Shown in pieces: positions 27,227 through 36,263 of a stretch of 64,000 bases of DNA. A program made the position numbers and the translations under genes. The DNA comes from Pseudomonas fluorescens (GTDB lineage: Bacteria; Pseudomonadota; Gammaproteobacteria; Pseudomonadales; Pseudomonadaceae). The notes beneath the pieces are model-generated. The model was not told where the DNA came from. It saw only the letters and a program-made list of their open reading frames with translations, and ran no database searches. Each line of letters begins with the position of its first letter. Within the stretch, counting starts at the first letter, position 1. Where the stretch lies: NCBI RefSeq assembly GCF_902497775.2, contig NZ_OZ024668.1:829826-893825 (forward strand), read 5' to 3'.

Positions 27227-28134
27227 TGAGTGTGGCGTTGCTGACTGTGGCCGGGGTGGCGCTGGATGCGCTGCTGGGCGAGCCCAAGCGCCGGCATCCG
27301 CTGGTGGCCTTCGGGCGCCTGGCCGGGCGCCTGGAGCAGCGCTTCAATGCCGGCGGTCGCGGCTGGCGCAGCCATGGCGTCAGCGCCTGGTTCCTGGCGG
27401 TGGTGCCACTGACCTTCGTCGCCATGCTGTTGTCCTGGCTGCCGTACATTGGCTGGCTGGTCGAAGTGCTGGCGCTGTACTGCGCCCTCGGCCTGCGCAG
27501 CCTCGGCGAACACGTGACGCCGGTGGCCGAAGCCTTGCGCCAGGGCGATCTGGAAAAAGCCCGGCAGCGCGTCGGTTATCTGGTCAGCCGCGAAACCCGC
27601 GAGCTGGATGAAACCGCCGTGGCCCGCGCCGCCACCGAGTCGGTGCTGGAGAACGGCAGCGATGCGGTGTTCGCCGCGCTGTTCTGGTTTGTCGTCGCTG
27701 GCGTACCGGGGGTAGTGCTCTATCGCCTGAGCAACACCCTGGACGCGATGTGGGGCTATCGTAATGAACGCTTCGAACGTTTCGGCTGGGCCGCAGCGAA
27801 GATCGACGATTTGCTCAACTACATTCCCGCGCGCCTGGTGGCCCTGACCTACGCACTGCTGGGCAAGACCCGCCTGGCCCTGAGCTGCTGGCGGCGTCAG
27901 GCGCCGTTGTGGGACAGCCCCAACGCCGGCCCGGTGATGGCGGCCGGGGCCGGGGCCCTGGGGGTCGAGCTGGGCGGCCCGGCGGTGTATCACGGTGAGC
28001 TGCACGAGCGCCCGCAACTGGGCGAAGGCCCGCCGGCCGATGCCGACGCCATCGAGCGTGGCTGGCGCCTGGTCTGTCAGGGCGTGTGGTTGTGGTTGCT
28101 GGTGTTGTGCCTGGGGGCTGAATTCTATGCTTGA
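27226..28134 (+). CDS. cbiB: Adenosylcobinamide-phosphate synthase (CbiB/CobD type)
   Basis: This 302-residue membrane enzyme attaches the aminopropanol arm to adenosylcobyric acid. It starts with [21 protein letters not shown], and has four to five hydrophobic segments (about 3-20, 55-78, 150-170, 200-220 and the C-terminal end). [12 protein letters not shown] is the family motif. The start overlaps bluB by one base. It is called cobD in Pseudomonas denitrificans nomenclature. The PLP gene that supplies the arm follows and overlaps it. Confidence 0.93.
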   Translation: MSVALLTVAGVALDALLGEPKRRHPLVAFGRLAGRLEQRFNAGGRGWRSHGVSAWFLAVVPLTFVAMLLSWLPYIGWLVEVLALYCALGLRSLGEHVTPVAEALRQGDLEKARQRVGYLVSRETRELDETAVARAATESVLENGSDAVFAALFWFVVAGVPGVVLYRLSNTLDAMWGYRNERFERFGWAAAKIDDLLNYIPARLVALTYALLGKTRLALSCWRRQAPLWDSPNAGPVMAAGAGALGVELGGPAVYHGELHERPQLGEGPPADADAIERGWRLVCQGVWLWLLVLCLGAEFYA

Positions 28135-29119
28135 ACACGGTGGTCGCCTGCAACGCGCAGTGCAGCAATACGGCATCGCCCGCGAAGACTGGCTGGACCT
28201 GTCCAGCGGCATTGCCCCGTGGCCGTACCCTATTCCCCAAATTCCGCTGCGGGCCTGGGCGCGCCTGCCTGAGACCGACGACGGCCTGGAGCAGGCGGCC
28301 TGCGAGTACTATCAGGTCGAGCAACTGCTGCCGGTGGCCGGTTCCCAGGCAGCGATCCAGGCCTTGCCGCGCCTGCGCCGCCCTGGCACGGTCGGCGTCC
28401 TCTCGCCATGCTACGCCGAGCACGCCGAAGGCTGGCGCCGCGCCGGGCATCGGGTGCGCGAGTTGCCGCAAGAGCAGGTCGATTACTACCTCGATAGCCT
28501 TGACGTGCTGGTGGTGGTCAACCCCAACAACCCCACCGGCCAGCTGATTTGTGCCGAGCAACTGCTGGAGTGGCATGGACGTCTGGCCCGCCGTGGCGGC
28601 TGGCTGCTGGTCGATGAAGCCTTCATGGACAACACCCCGCAGCACAGCATCGGCGCCCATGCCGAGCGCGCCGGGCTGATCGTGCTGCGCTCGTTCGGCA
28701 AGTTTTTTGGCCTGGCCGGCGTGCGCCTGGGCTTTGTTCTGGCTGAGCGTCAACTGTTGCAGTTGCTCGCCGAACAGCTCGGGCCCTGGACCATCAGCGG
28801 CCCGACGCGGATCCTCGGCCAGGCTTGCCTGCTCGATGGCGTCGCCCATCGGCAGCAGATCATCCGTTGCGCCGCAGCCAGCCAGCGCCTGGCCGATGTC
28901 CTCAGTGCGGCAGGCTTTGTCCCCAGCGGCAGCTGCGACCTGTTCCAGTATCTGGTCACCGATCAGGCGGCGCGTCTACATGATTTCATGGCCCGGCGCG
29001 GTATCCTCCTGCGCCTGTTCAGCCAGCCGTCCAGCCTGCGCTTCGGCCTGCCGGCCAGCGAGCAGGACTTCCAGCGCCTGGCCCAGGCCTTCAGCGCATA
29101 CCGCAAGGAACAACCATGA
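28127..29119 (+). CDS. cobD: Threonine-phosphate decarboxylase (aminopropanol donor)
   Basis: This 330-residue PLP enzyme converts L-threonine phosphate to (R)-1-amino-2-propanol phosphate for cobinamide. The class I aminotransferase fold is seen in [14 protein letters not shown] and the PLP lysine motif [16 protein letters not shown]. In Pseudomonas denitrificans naming it is cobC, in Salmonella cobD. It starts within the preceding gene (eight-base overlap) and overlaps cobQ by four bases (ATGA). Confidence 0.92.
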   Translation: MLEHGGRLQRAVQQYGIAREDWLDLSSGIAPWPYPIPQIPLRAWARLPETDDGLEQAACEYYQVEQLLPVAGSQAAIQALPRLRRPGTVGVLSPCYAEHAEGWRRAGHRVRELPQEQVDYYLDSLDVLVVVNPNNPTGQLICAEQLLEWHGRLARRGGWLLVDEAFMDNTPQHSIGAHAERAGLIVLRSFGKFFGLAGVRLGFVLAERQLLQLLAEQLGPWTISGPTRILGQACLLDGVAHRQQIIRCAAASQRLADVLSAAGFVPSGSCDLFQYLVTDQAARLHDFMARRGILLRLFSQPSSLRFGLPASEQDFQRLAQAFSAYRKEQP

Positions 29120-30570
29120 CCACCTTGATGGTGCAGGGCACCACTTCCGATGCCGGCAAAAGCACCCTGGTGACGGCGCTGTGCCGCTGGCTGCTGCGCC
29201 AGGGCGTCGCCGTGGTGCCGTTCAAGCCGCAGAACATGGCGCTCAACAGCGCAGTGACCGCCGAGGGTGGCGAGATCGGCCGCGCACAGGCGGTCCAGGC
29301 CCAGGCAGCCGGCCTGGCGCCACACACCGACATGAACCCTGTGCTGCTCAAGCCCAACAGCGACACCGGTGCCCAGGTGATCGTCCATGGCCGCGCGGTT
29401 ACCAGCATGAATGCCGTGGCCTATCACGACTACAAGGCCATCGCCATGCAGGCCGTGCTGGCCTCGCACCAGCGCCTGAGCGCGGCTTATCCGCTGGTAA
29501 TGGTCGAAGGTGCCGGTTCGCCGGCCGAGATCAACCTGCGCGCCGGCGACATCGCCAACATGGGCTTTGCCGAGGCGGTGGACTGCCCGGTGATTCTGAT
29601 TGCCGACATCAACCGTGGTGGGGTGTTCGCCCATCTGGTCGGCACCCTGGAATTGCTCTCGGCGAGTGAGCAGGCGCGGGTCAAAGGGTTTGTCATCAAC
29701 CGTTTTCGGGGCGATATCGCCTTGCTCCAGCCGGGCCTGGACTGGCTTGAAGAACGTACCGGCAAACCGGTGCTGGGCGTGCTGCCCTATGTGATGGACC
29801 TGCACCTGGAAGCCGAAGACGGCATCGACCAGCGCCAGGGCCTCAAGGCCGGGCGCCAGCTCAAGGTGATCGTGCCGGTGCTGCCGCGCATCAGCAACCA
29901 CACCGATTTCGATCCACTGCGCCTGCATCCGCAGGTCGATCTGCAGTTCATCGGCCCCGGCCAGCCGATTCCGCCGGCCGACCTGATCATCCTGCCCGGC
30001 TCCAAGAGCGTGCGTGGGGACTTGGCGCAGTTGCGTGAGCGCGGCTGGGACCAGGCGATCAGCCGTCACCTGCGTTATGGCGGCAAGGTCCTGGGTATTT
30101 GCGGCGGGCTGCAGATGCTCGGCGAGCGGGTGGAAGACCCCTTGGGCCTGGAGGGTCCGGCGGGGGCCAGCGATGGCCTGGGCTTGCTGGACTTTGTCAC
30201 CGTGCTGGAAGCCGAGAAGCAATTGCGCAATGTCGCCGGCACCCTGCAGTTGGAGCAGGCGGCCATCAGCGGTTACGAGATTCATGCCGGGGTGACTCAG
30301 GGGCCGGCGCTGGAACGCCCTGCGGTGGTACTGGACGACGGCCGCGCCGATGGCGCCATCAGTGCCGACGGGCAGATCCTCGCCACCTACCTGCATGGCC
30401 TGTTCGAGGCGCCGCATTGCTGCGCCGCGCTGCTGCGTTGGGCCGGGTTGCAGGAGGTCGAACAGATCGACTACCACGCCCTGCGCGAGCGCGACATCGA
30501 GCGCCTGGCCGACCTGGTCGAGCAGCACCTGGACACCGCGCGTCTGCGCCAACTCTGCGGACTGAACTGA
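29116..30570 (+). CDS. cobQ: Cobyric acid synthase
   Basis: CobQ amidates positions b, d, e and g of adenosylcobyrinate a,c-diamide. The 484-residue protein has an N-terminal synthetase part with [19 protein letters not shown] and [11 protein letters not shown], and a C-terminal glutamine amidotransferase domain with Cys in [14 protein letters not shown] and His in the [11 protein letters not shown] region. It overlaps the previous gene by four bases and is followed one base later by the cobinamide kinase. Confidence 0.95.
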   Translation: MTTLMVQGTTSDAGKSTLVTALCRWLLRQGVAVVPFKPQNMALNSAVTAEGGEIGRAQAVQAQAAGLAPHTDMNPVLLKPNSDTGAQVIVHGRAVTSMNAVAYHDYKAIAMQAVLASHQRLSAAYPLVMVEGAGSPAEINLRAGDIANMGFAEAVDCPVILIADINRGGVFAHLVGTLELLSASEQARVKGFVINRFRGDIALLQPGLDWLEERTGKPVLGVLPYVMDLHLEAEDGIDQRQGLKAGRQLKVIVPVLPRISNHTDFDPLRLHPQVDLQFIGPGQPIPPADLIILPGSKSVRGDLAQLRERGWDQAISRHLRYGGKVLGICGGLQMLGERVEDPLGLEGPAGASDGLGLLDFVTVLEAEKQLRNVAGTLQLEQAAISGYEIHAGVTQGPALERPAVVLDDGRADGAISADGQILATYLHGLFEAPHCCAALLRWAGLQEVEQIDYHALRERDIERLADLVEQHLDTARLRQLCGLN

Positions 30571-30571
30571 A

Positions 30572-31093
30572 ATGCTCAACCTGATCCTTGGCGGCGCCCG
30601 TTCGGGCAAGAGCCGCCTGGCTGAACAACTGGCGGTGCAGAGTGGCCTGGCGGTCACCTATATCGCCACCAGCGAACCGCTCGACGGCGAGATGAATGCG
30701 CGGGTGCAGTTGCACCGCGAGCGGCGTCCGGCCGAGTGGGCATTGATCGAAGAGCCGCTGGAATTGGCCCGGGTACTGCGCGCGACCGCCAGTGCCGAGC
30801 GCTGCCTGCTGGTCGACTGCCTGACCCTGTGGCTGACCAACCTGCTGATGCTCGACAACCCCGAGCGCCTGGCGGCGGAGCGCACGGCGCTGCTCGACTG
30901 CCTGGCGCAACTGCCGGGCGAAATCATTCTGGTCAGCAACGAAACCGGCCTGGGCGTGGTGCCCATGGGCGAGCTGACCCGCCGTTATGTCGATGAAGCC
31001 GGCTGGCTGCACCAGGCCATTGCCGAGCGCTGCCAGCGCGTGGTGCTGACCGTCGCTGGCTTGCCGCTTACCCTGAAAGGACCTGCACTATGA
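30572..31093 (+). CDS. cobU: Bifunctional adenosylcobinamide kinase/guanylyltransferase
   Basis: This 173-residue enzyme phosphorylates adenosylcobinamide and transfers GMP to it. It has the P-loop [15 protein letters not shown], followed by [15 protein letters not shown] where the guanylated His lies, and [13 protein letters not shown] and [12 protein letters not shown]. It is called cobP in the aerobic-pathway naming. The stop overlaps cobT by four bases. Confidence 0.94.
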   Translation: MLNLILGGARSGKSRLAEQLAVQSGLAVTYIATSEPLDGEMNARVQLHRERRPAEWALIEEPLELARVLRATASAERCLLVDCLTLWLTNLLMLDNPERLAAERTALLDCLAQLPGEIILVSNETGLGVVPMGELTRRYVDEAGWLHQAIAERCQRVVLTVAGLPLTLKGPAL

Positions 31094-32145
31094 GTCAAAC
31101 CTGGTGGCTTGAAGCCTGTCGTCCTGTTGACCAGACTGTTCGCCAACAGGCCCTGGCGCGTCAACAGCAACTGACCAAACCGGCCGGCTCGCTGGGCCGC
31201 CTGGAGCAGTTGGCGGTGCAACTGGCCGGCCTGCAGGGCCAGCTCAAGCCGAGCGTCGAGCAGGTGTGGATCGCGATCTTTGCCGGCGATCACGGCGTGG
31301 TCGCCGAAGGCATCTCGGCGTACCCACAAGCAGTGACTGGGCAGATGCTGCTCAACTTCGTCAACGGTGGCGCCGCCATCAGCGTGTTGGCGCGACAGTT
31401 GAATGCCCAGTTGGAAGTGATCGACCTGGGCACCATCGATCTGACGCTCGAGCTGCCGGGTGTGCGTCACCTGCGCGTCGGCCCCGGCACGGCCAACTTC
31501 GCCCAGGTCCCGGCGATGACTTACGAACAAGGCGTGCAGGCCCTGCAGGGCGGGCGCGAGAGTGCCTTGCGCGCAGCCGTCAGCGGTGCCCAGCTGTTTA
31601 TCGGTGGGGAGATGGGCATCGGCAACACCACTGCCGCCAGCGCCTTGGCCTGCGCCGTGCTCGGCTGCCCGGCCGCGGAACTCAGCGGCCCGGGTACTGG
31701 GCTGGACGCCGCCGGTGTGCGGCACAAGGCCGAGGTCATCGAGCGGGCCTTGCAGCAGCATGCCGATCTGGGTGACGAGCCGCTGCACTGGCTGTTCTGC
31801 TTTGGTGGTTTCGAGATCGCCGCGCTGGTCGGTGCCTACCTGGGCTGCGCCCAGGCCGGTGTTGCCGTGCTGGTGGATGGTTTTATCTGCACTGTCGCTG
31901 CCCTGGTGGCGACGCGCATCAACCCGGGTTGCCGCGACTGGCTGCTGTTTGGCCATCGCGGCGCCGAGCCCGGCCATCGCCGGGTGCTCGCCGAGCTCGA
32001 CGCCGAACCATTGCTGGAACTGGGGCTGCGCCTGGGTGAGGGCAGTGGCGCGGCGCTGGCGGTGCCGGTGCTGCGCCTGGCCTGTGACCTGCACGGGCAG
32101 ATGGCGACCTTCGCCGAAGCTGCGGTAGCGGACCGTCCGGCATGA
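31090..32145 (+). CDS. cobT: Nicotinate-nucleotide-dimethylbenzimidazole phosphoribosyltransferase
   Basis: CobT activates dimethylbenzimidazole by moving phosphoribose from nicotinate mononucleotide, giving alpha-ribazole phosphate. The 351-residue protein has [41 protein letters not shown] and the catalytic Glu region near the end. It uses the product of bluB in the same operon. It overlaps cobU and the downstream phosphatase by four bases each. Confidence 0.95.
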   Translation: MSQTWWLEACRPVDQTVRQQALARQQQLTKPAGSLGRLEQLAVQLAGLQGQLKPSVEQVWIAIFAGDHGVVAEGISAYPQAVTGQMLLNFVNGGAAISVLARQLNAQLEVIDLGTIDLTLELPGVRHLRVGPGTANFAQVPAMTYEQGVQALQGGRESALRAAVSGAQLFIGGEMGIGNTTAASALACAVLGCPAAELSGPGTGLDAAGVRHKAEVIERALQQHADLGDEPLHWLFCFGGFEIAALVGAYLGCAQAGVAVLVDGFICTVAALVATRINPGCRDWLLFGHRGAEPGHRRVLAELDAEPLLELGLRLGEGSGAALAVPVLRLACDLHGQMATFAEAAVADRPA

Positions 32146-32711
32146 TCATCGACCTGCTGCGCCATGGCGAAACCGAACTGGGCGGCGGCCTGCGCGGCAG
32201 TCTCGACGATGCCCTGACCGACAAGGGCTGGGCGCAGATGCGCGCGGCGGTAAGTGCGCTGGGCCCCTGGGATGCACTGGTCAGCTCGCCATTGCAGCGT
32301 TGCGCGCGCTTTGCCCAGGAGCTGGGCGTGCAGTTGCACTTGCCGGTGCAGTTGGCGCCGGGGCTGCAGGAGCTGCATTTTGGTGAGTGGGAAGGGCGCA
32401 GCGCGGCTGACCTGATGCTCACCCATGAAGCCGAACTCGGGCAGTTCTGGGCTGACCCCTACGCCTACACACCGCCCGGCGGCGAGCCAGTGGCGGATTT
32501 CTCCGCACGGGTACTGCAGGCCATCAGCGCATTGCGGCAGGTGCATGCCGGCAAGCACCTGCTGCTGGTCACCCATGGTGGCGTCATGCGCCTGTTGCTG
32601 GCCCGCGCCCGTGGCCTGCCCCGTGAACAGCTGCTGCAAGTCGAAGTGGCCCATGGTGCTTTGTGCCGCCTGGAGCTACTGGCGGACGGCAGCCTGCGCG
32701 AGGTGCGCTGA
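32142..32711 (+). CDS. cobC: Alpha-ribazole phosphatase (histidine phosphatase family)
   Basis: This 189-residue protein has the phosphoglycerate-mutase-like signature [19 protein letters not shown] with the phosphohistidine, the acidic residue after [14 protein letters not shown] and the second His in [12 protein letters not shown]. Its position between cobT and cobS indicates that it removes the phosphate from alpha-ribazole phosphate or adenosylcobalamin phosphate. CobC here is the Salmonella name and is unrelated to the PLP enzyme of the same name in Pseudomonas denitrificans. Confidence 0.88.
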   Translation: MIIDLLRHGETELGGGLRGSLDDALTDKGWAQMRAAVSALGPWDALVSSPLQRCARFAQELGVQLHLPVQLAPGLQELHFGEWEGRSAADLMLTHEAELGQFWADPYAYTPPGGEPVADFSARVLQAISALRQVHAGKHLLLVTHGGVMRLLLARARGLPREQLLQVEVAHGALCRLELLADGSLREVR

Positions 32712-32712
32712 G

Positions 32713-33441
32713 ATGCTGCCCTTCTGGATCGCCCTGCAGTTTCTCAGCAGCTTGCCGGTGCGCTTGCCGGGCATGCCGGCCCCTGAGCAAATGGGCCGCT
32801 CACTGCTGTTCTACCCGCTGGTGGGGCTGCTGTTTGGGGTGGTGCTTTGGGGGGTGAACGCGCTGCTGGCGGGCAGCCCGGTGCTGCTGCACGCGGCGTT
32901 GCTGCTCAGCGCCTGGGTGCTGCTCAGCGGCGCCTTGCACCTGGATGGCCTGGCCGACAGTGCCGATGCCTGGCTGGGCGGCTTCGGCGACCGCGAGCGC
33001 ACGTTGCTGATCATGAAAGACCCGCGCAGCGGGCCGATTGCCGTGGTCACCCTGGTGCTGGTGCTGCTCCTCAAGTTCTGCGCCTTACTGGCGCTGATCG
33101 AGCACGGTGACGGGCTGCTGCTGTTGCTCGCGCCGCTGATCGGCCGCGCGGCGTTGCTGGGCTTGTTCCTGTGCACGCCCTATGTGCGCAGCGGCGGGTT
33201 GGGCCAGGCCCTGGCGGATCACCTGCCGCGCGGGCTGGGCAAGCTGGTGTTGCTGGGCAGTGCCCTGGCCTGTGTGCTGTTGGCAGGGCTCAAGGGCCTG
33301 TGGGTGCTGCTGGTGGCCGCGGTGGTGTTCGCCTGGCTGCGCCACTTGATGGTCCGCCGCTTGGGCGGCACCACCGGCGATACCGCCGGCGCCATGCTCG
33401 AGCTGCTGGAGCTGGCGGTATTGCTCGCCCTGGTACTGTGA
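32713..33441 (+). CDS. cobS: Adenosylcobinamide-GDP ribazoletransferase (cobalamin synthase)
   Basis: CobS joins the nucleotide loop to adenosylcobinamide-GDP and completes cobalamin. It is a 242-residue protein with six or so membrane segments, with LQFLSSLPVR at the start, LSGALHLDGLADSADAWLGG, the Asp-rich site, and MKDPRSGPIAV. The start follows the previous stop by one base. It closes the operon; no T-rich terminator is visible before the MarR gene. Confidence 0.94.
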   Translation: MLPFWIALQFLSSLPVRLPGMPAPEQMGRSLLFYPLVGLLFGVVLWGVNALLAGSPVLLHAALLLSAWVLLSGALHLDGLADSADAWLGGFGDRERTLLIMKDPRSGPIAVVTLVLVLLLKFCALLALIEHGDGLLLLLAPLIGRAALLGLFLCTPYVRSGGLGQALADHLPRGLGKLVLLGSALACVLLAGLKGLWVLLVAAVVFAWLRHLMVRRLGGTTGDTAGAMLELLELAVLLALVL

Positions 33442-33456
33442 GCGGCGAATAAAAGC

Positions 33457-33489
33457 TTGCAGCTGCCCAGGTGCGGGTATATACACGCA
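33457..33489 (+). promoter_or_regulatory. Promoter and operator of the MarR gene
   Basis: TTGCAG (33457-33462) and TATACA (33480-33485) are spaced by 17 bases, and the -10 is inside an 18-base near-palindrome TGCGGGTATATACACGCA (33472-33489). Only two bases separate this from the ATG at 33492, so the start point predicted from the -10 falls on the start codon. A matching perfect palindrome lies before the MFS gene. Confidence 0.7.
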
Positions 33490-33491
33490 TT

Positions 33492-33896
33492 ATGTTGACC
33501 AGCGAATGCATCTGTACCCACCTGCGTCGCGCCGCCCGTGGGGTGAGCCGACACTATGACGAGGCCCTCGAAGGCTTCGGGATCAACGTCGCGCAGTTTT
33601 CCCTGCTACGCCATCTGCGGCGCCTGGATCAACCGAGTATTTCCACCCTGGCCGAGGCCATGGGCCTGGACCGCAGCACCCTCGGGCGCAACCTACGAGT
33701 GCTGCAAGCCGATGGCCTGGTGGCTCTGGCCGAAGGGCAGGACCTGCGCAACCGCATCGTGCTGCTGACCGAGCAGGGCAGGGCGCGTCTGCTCGCGGCG
33801 GAGCCGGCCTGGGAGCAGGCACAAAGCGGCTTGGTCGAAAGCCTCGGCGAAGGCCGGCGTGACGAACTGGTGCGCCTGCTGGAACTGCTGGCCTGA
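33492..33896 (+). CDS. MarR-family transcriptional regulator
   Basis: This 134-residue winged-helix protein has LTSECICTHLRRAARGVSRH at the N-terminal dimer helix, followed by FSLLRHLRRLDQPSISTLAE, the recognition part MGLDRSTLGRNLRVLQADG and the wing DLRNRIVLLTEQG. It should repress itself and the MFS gene downstream, since nearly identical palindromes overlap both upstream regions. No ribosome site precedes the ATG and the promoter suggests a leaderless mRNA. The ligand is unknown. Confidence 0.88.
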   Translation: MLTSECICTHLRRAARGVSRHYDEALEGFGINVAQFSLLRHLRRLDQPSISTLAEAMGLDRSTLGRNLRVLQADGLVALAEGQDLRNRIVLLTEQGRARLLAAEPAWEQAQSGLVESLGEGRRDELVRLLELLA

Positions 33897-33912
33897 GCTT
33901 TTTACGATTATA

Positions 33913-33930
33913 AGCGGGTATATACCCGCA
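33913..33930. promoter_or_regulatory. Operator of the MFS gene, perfect palindrome
   Basis: AGCGGGTATATACCCGCA contains a perfect 16-base palindrome (GCGGGTATATACCCGC, 33914-33929). It matches the operator before the marR gene at 17 of 18 positions apart from the outer bases. It ends 28 bases before the MFS start codon. Confidence 0.7.
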
Positions 33931-33958
33931 TAACCTTGCGGCACGGGAGACAACAAAA

Positions 33959-35161
33959 ATGACATCGGTATGGCGAACCAGTGGTTGGATTCTCCTTGGG
34001 GCGGCGCTGATCCTGGCGTTGTCGCTGGGTGTGCGGCACGGCTTTGGCCTGTTCCTGGCGCCGATGAGCGCCGATTTTGGCTGGGGCCGCGGCGTGTTCG
34101 CCTTCGCCATTGCCTTGCAGAACCTGATCTGGGGCCTGGCCCAACCGTTTGCCGGAGCCCTGGCCGATCGACTGGGCGCGGCCAAGGTGGTGATGGTCGG
34201 CGGTATTCTCTATGCCGTTGGCCTGGTACTGATGGGCATGTCCGACTCGGCCCTGACCCTGTCGCTCAGTGCCGGCTTATTGATCGGTATCGGCCTGTCG
34301 GGCACCTCGTTCTCGGTGATCCTCGGTGTAGTTGGCCGCGCCGTGCCGCCAGAGAAACGCAGCATGGCCATGGGTATCGCCAGTGCCGCCGGCTCCTTCG
34401 GCCAGTTCGCCATGCTGCCCGGCACCCTGGGCCTGATCGGCTGGCTGGGCTGGTCGGCGGCCTTGCTGGTGCTGGGTTTGCTGGTGGCCTTTATCGTACC
34501 GCTGGTAGGGCTGCTGCGTGATCGCCCGCTGCCCAGCCACGGCAACGAGCAGACCCTCGGCCAGGCCCTGCGCGAAGCTTGCACCCATTCGGGCTTCTGG
34601 CTGCTGGCCCTGGGCTTTTTCGTCTGTGGCTTCCAGGTGGTGTTCATCGGCGTGCACCTGCCGGCCTACCTGGTCGACCAGCACCTGCCGGCGACCATCG
34701 GCACCACGGTGCTGGCGCTGGTCGGGCTGTTCAATATCGTCGGTACCTACACCGCCGGCTGGCTTGGTGGGCGCATGTCCAAGCCACGCCTGCTGACCGC
34801 CCTGTACCTGCTGCGCGCGGTGGTCATCGTGCTGTTCCTGTGGGCACCGATCACCCAGTTCAGTGCCTACCTGTTCGGTATCGCCATGGGCCTGTTGTGG
34901 CTGTCGACCGTGCCCTTGACCAATGGCACCGTGGCCACCCTGTTCGGTGTGCGCAACCTGTCGATGTTGGGCGGTATCGTGTTTCTGTTCCACCAGTTGG
35001 GGGCCTTCCTCGGTGGCTGGCTGGGCGGAGTGGTGTATGACCGGACCGGCAATTACGACCTGGTCTGGCAGATTTCCATCCTTCTCAGCCTGCTCGCCGC
35101 CGCGCTCAACTGGCCGGTTCGCGAGCGCCCGGTGGCGCGCTTGCAGGCGCAAGCGGCATGA
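33959..35161 (+). CDS. MFS transporter (OFA-like), MarR-controlled
   Basis: This 400-residue transporter has 12 predicted membrane segments. The start HGFGLFLAPMSADFGWGRG and the loop GALADRLGAAKVVMVGG are typical of the oxalate-formate/monocarboxylate-type MFS branch. The PEKRSMAMGIASAAGSFGQ and GTYTAGWLGGRMSKPR loops are intact. It is preceded by GGGAGA at good spacing and by a palindromic operator matching that of the MarR gene, so it is probably the target. The substrate is not known; export of a drug-like compound or import of a small acid are both possible. Confidence 0.87.
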   Translation: MTSVWRTSGWILLGAALILALSLGVRHGFGLFLAPMSADFGWGRGVFAFAIALQNLIWGLAQPFAGALADRLGAAKVVMVGGILYAVGLVLMGMSDSALTLSLSAGLLIGIGLSGTSFSVILGVVGRAVPPEKRSMAMGIASAAGSFGQFAMLPGTLGLIGWLGWSAALLVLGLLVAFIVPLVGLLRDRPLPSHGNEQTLGQALREACTHSGFWLLALGFFVCGFQVVFIGVHLPAYLVDQHLPATIGTTVLALVGLFNIVGTYTAGWLGGRMSKPRLLTALYLLRAVVIVLFLWAPITQFSAYLFGIAMGLLWLSTVPLTNGTVATLFGVRNLSMLGGIVFLFHQLGAFLGGWLGGVVYDRTGNYDLVWQISILLSLLAAALNWPVRERPVARLQAQAA

Positions 35162-35280
35162 GCCCTGTAGCCGTTCGCACCTTGCTCGGCCTCGCCGCCC
35201 TGTTGCTGCTGGCGCTGGCCTGGTGGGGCTGGCATGAGGGTGGCCTGGCGTTGATGCAGTTGGGCATGGGCGTGTGCTAG
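35158..35280 (+). CDS. Small 40-aa predicted membrane peptide
   Basis: This short gene starts at ATG 35158, overlapping the MFS stop by four bases (ATGA), and ends at TAG 35278-35280. The product is MSPVAVRTLL followed by a hydrophobic helix (about residues 8-24, Leu/Ala/Trp-rich) and a hydrophobic tail ending in Cys. The four-base coupling is identical to that between known co-translated genes in this window, which is the main argument that it is real. It may accompany the transporter in the membrane, but the function is unknown. Confidence 0.55.
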   Translation: MSPVAVRTLLGLAALLLLALAWWGWHEGGLALMQLGMGVC

Positions 35281-35322
35281 GAGTAATCTGATTTCTTCAG
35301 GGACATTCGAGGGAGAGAGACG

Positions 35323-35874
35323 ATGCGCACACGCTGGATGTTGGTTCCGCTGTTGAGCCTGGCCGCCGCGGCCAATGCCCTGGCCGCCGATTGCCCGGTG
35401 CTGCTCGACAGCAAGCTGCCGGAGCTGCGCGGCAAGGAGCAGATCGACCTGTGCCAGCGCTTTGCCGGCAAGCCGTTGGTGGTGGTCAATACTGCCAGCT
35501 ATTGTGGCTTTGCCCCGCAGTTCGAAGGGCTTGAGAGCGTCTACAAGGAGTACCACGAGCAGGGCCTGGAAATGCTCGGGGTGCCGTCCAACGACTTCAA
35601 GCAGGAGGATGCCGATGCCGAGAAAACCGCCAAGGTCTGTTACGCCAACTACGGCGTGACCTTCACCATGACCCAGGCCCAGCCGGTGCGCGGCGCCGAT
35701 GCCACGCCGCTGTTCAAGGAACTGGCCGCGCAGAGCAGCGCGCCGAAGTGGAACTTCTACAAATATGTGGTCGATCGCCAGGGCAAGGTGGTGGCCAACT
35801 TCACCAGCCTGACCAAGCCGGATGATCCGGCGTTCAAGGCAGCGATCGAAAAGGCCATCGCTTCCCAGCCCTGA
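35323..35874 (+). CDS. Glutathione peroxidase family protein, exported
   Basis: This 183-residue protein has a signal peptide at 1-21 (cleavage after ALA) and the thioredoxin-like peroxidase fold. Peroxidatic Cys is in [13 protein letters not shown], the Gln/Trp partners in [11 protein letters not shown] and [14 protein letters not shown] second Cys follows in AKVCYANYG. The family is usually cytoplasmic, but a signal peptide is clear here, so it acts in the periplasm. GGGAGAGAG precedes the ATG. No operon link is evident. Confidence 0.9.
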   Translation: MRTRWMLVPLLSLAAAANALAADCPVLLDSKLPELRGKEQIDLCQRFAGKPLVVVNTASYCGFAPQFEGLESVYKEYHEQGLEMLGVPSNDFKQEDADAEKTAKVCYANYGVTFTMTQAQPVRGADATPLFKELAAQSSAPKWNFYKYVVDRQGKVVANFTSLTKPDDPAFKAAIEKAIASQP

Positions 35875-35883
35875 GCGGTGGTG

Positions 35884-36147
35884 TCAGTGGCTGGGGTGCA
35901 CGGTCCAGGCCACCAGCTTGAGCACGATCGGGCGTACCACCAGGACACAGGCAAAGGCTACCGGCATGGCCAGTTGGTAGGCCTTGAGCACGTTGCCCAG
36001 GTACTGCTCGTCGATGCCGGCGTTGGCGGCGGTAATCACGAAGCACATCAACAGGGCCATGATCGCCGACATGTAGAAGGCGAACACATAAGGGGTGGCG
36101 CGAACGCCGAGCTTGCGGCGGCTGCGGGCGCTGGTCTGGGTGGTCAT
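35884..36147 (-). CDS. DUF2798 membrane protein
   Basis: This 87-residue protein begins with a basic stretch (SARSRRK) and has two hydrophobic segments, about 22-42 and 56-78, the second with AMPVAFACVLVVRPIV. This size, the two-helix layout and the TLVAWTVH-like end suit DUF2798. The ATG at 36147-36145 is chosen as the first with the conserved start. It is divergent from the LysR gene, which might control it. Function unknown. Confidence 0.75.
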   Translation of the reverse strand: MTTQTSARSRRKLGVRATPYVFAFYMSAIMALLMCFVITAANAGIDEQYLGNVLKAYQLAMPVAFACVLVVRPIVLKLVAWTVHPSH

Positions 36148-36263
36148 GCTGATTCCGTTGTAGTGGGTGAGGGCGCAGCCTAACAAGGCTGTCTTCGGCT
36201 CGGGTAGACGCCTTGGGCTTAGGTCTTTATAAAGAAGATCTTACGAATACCCGGATCCCCGCC

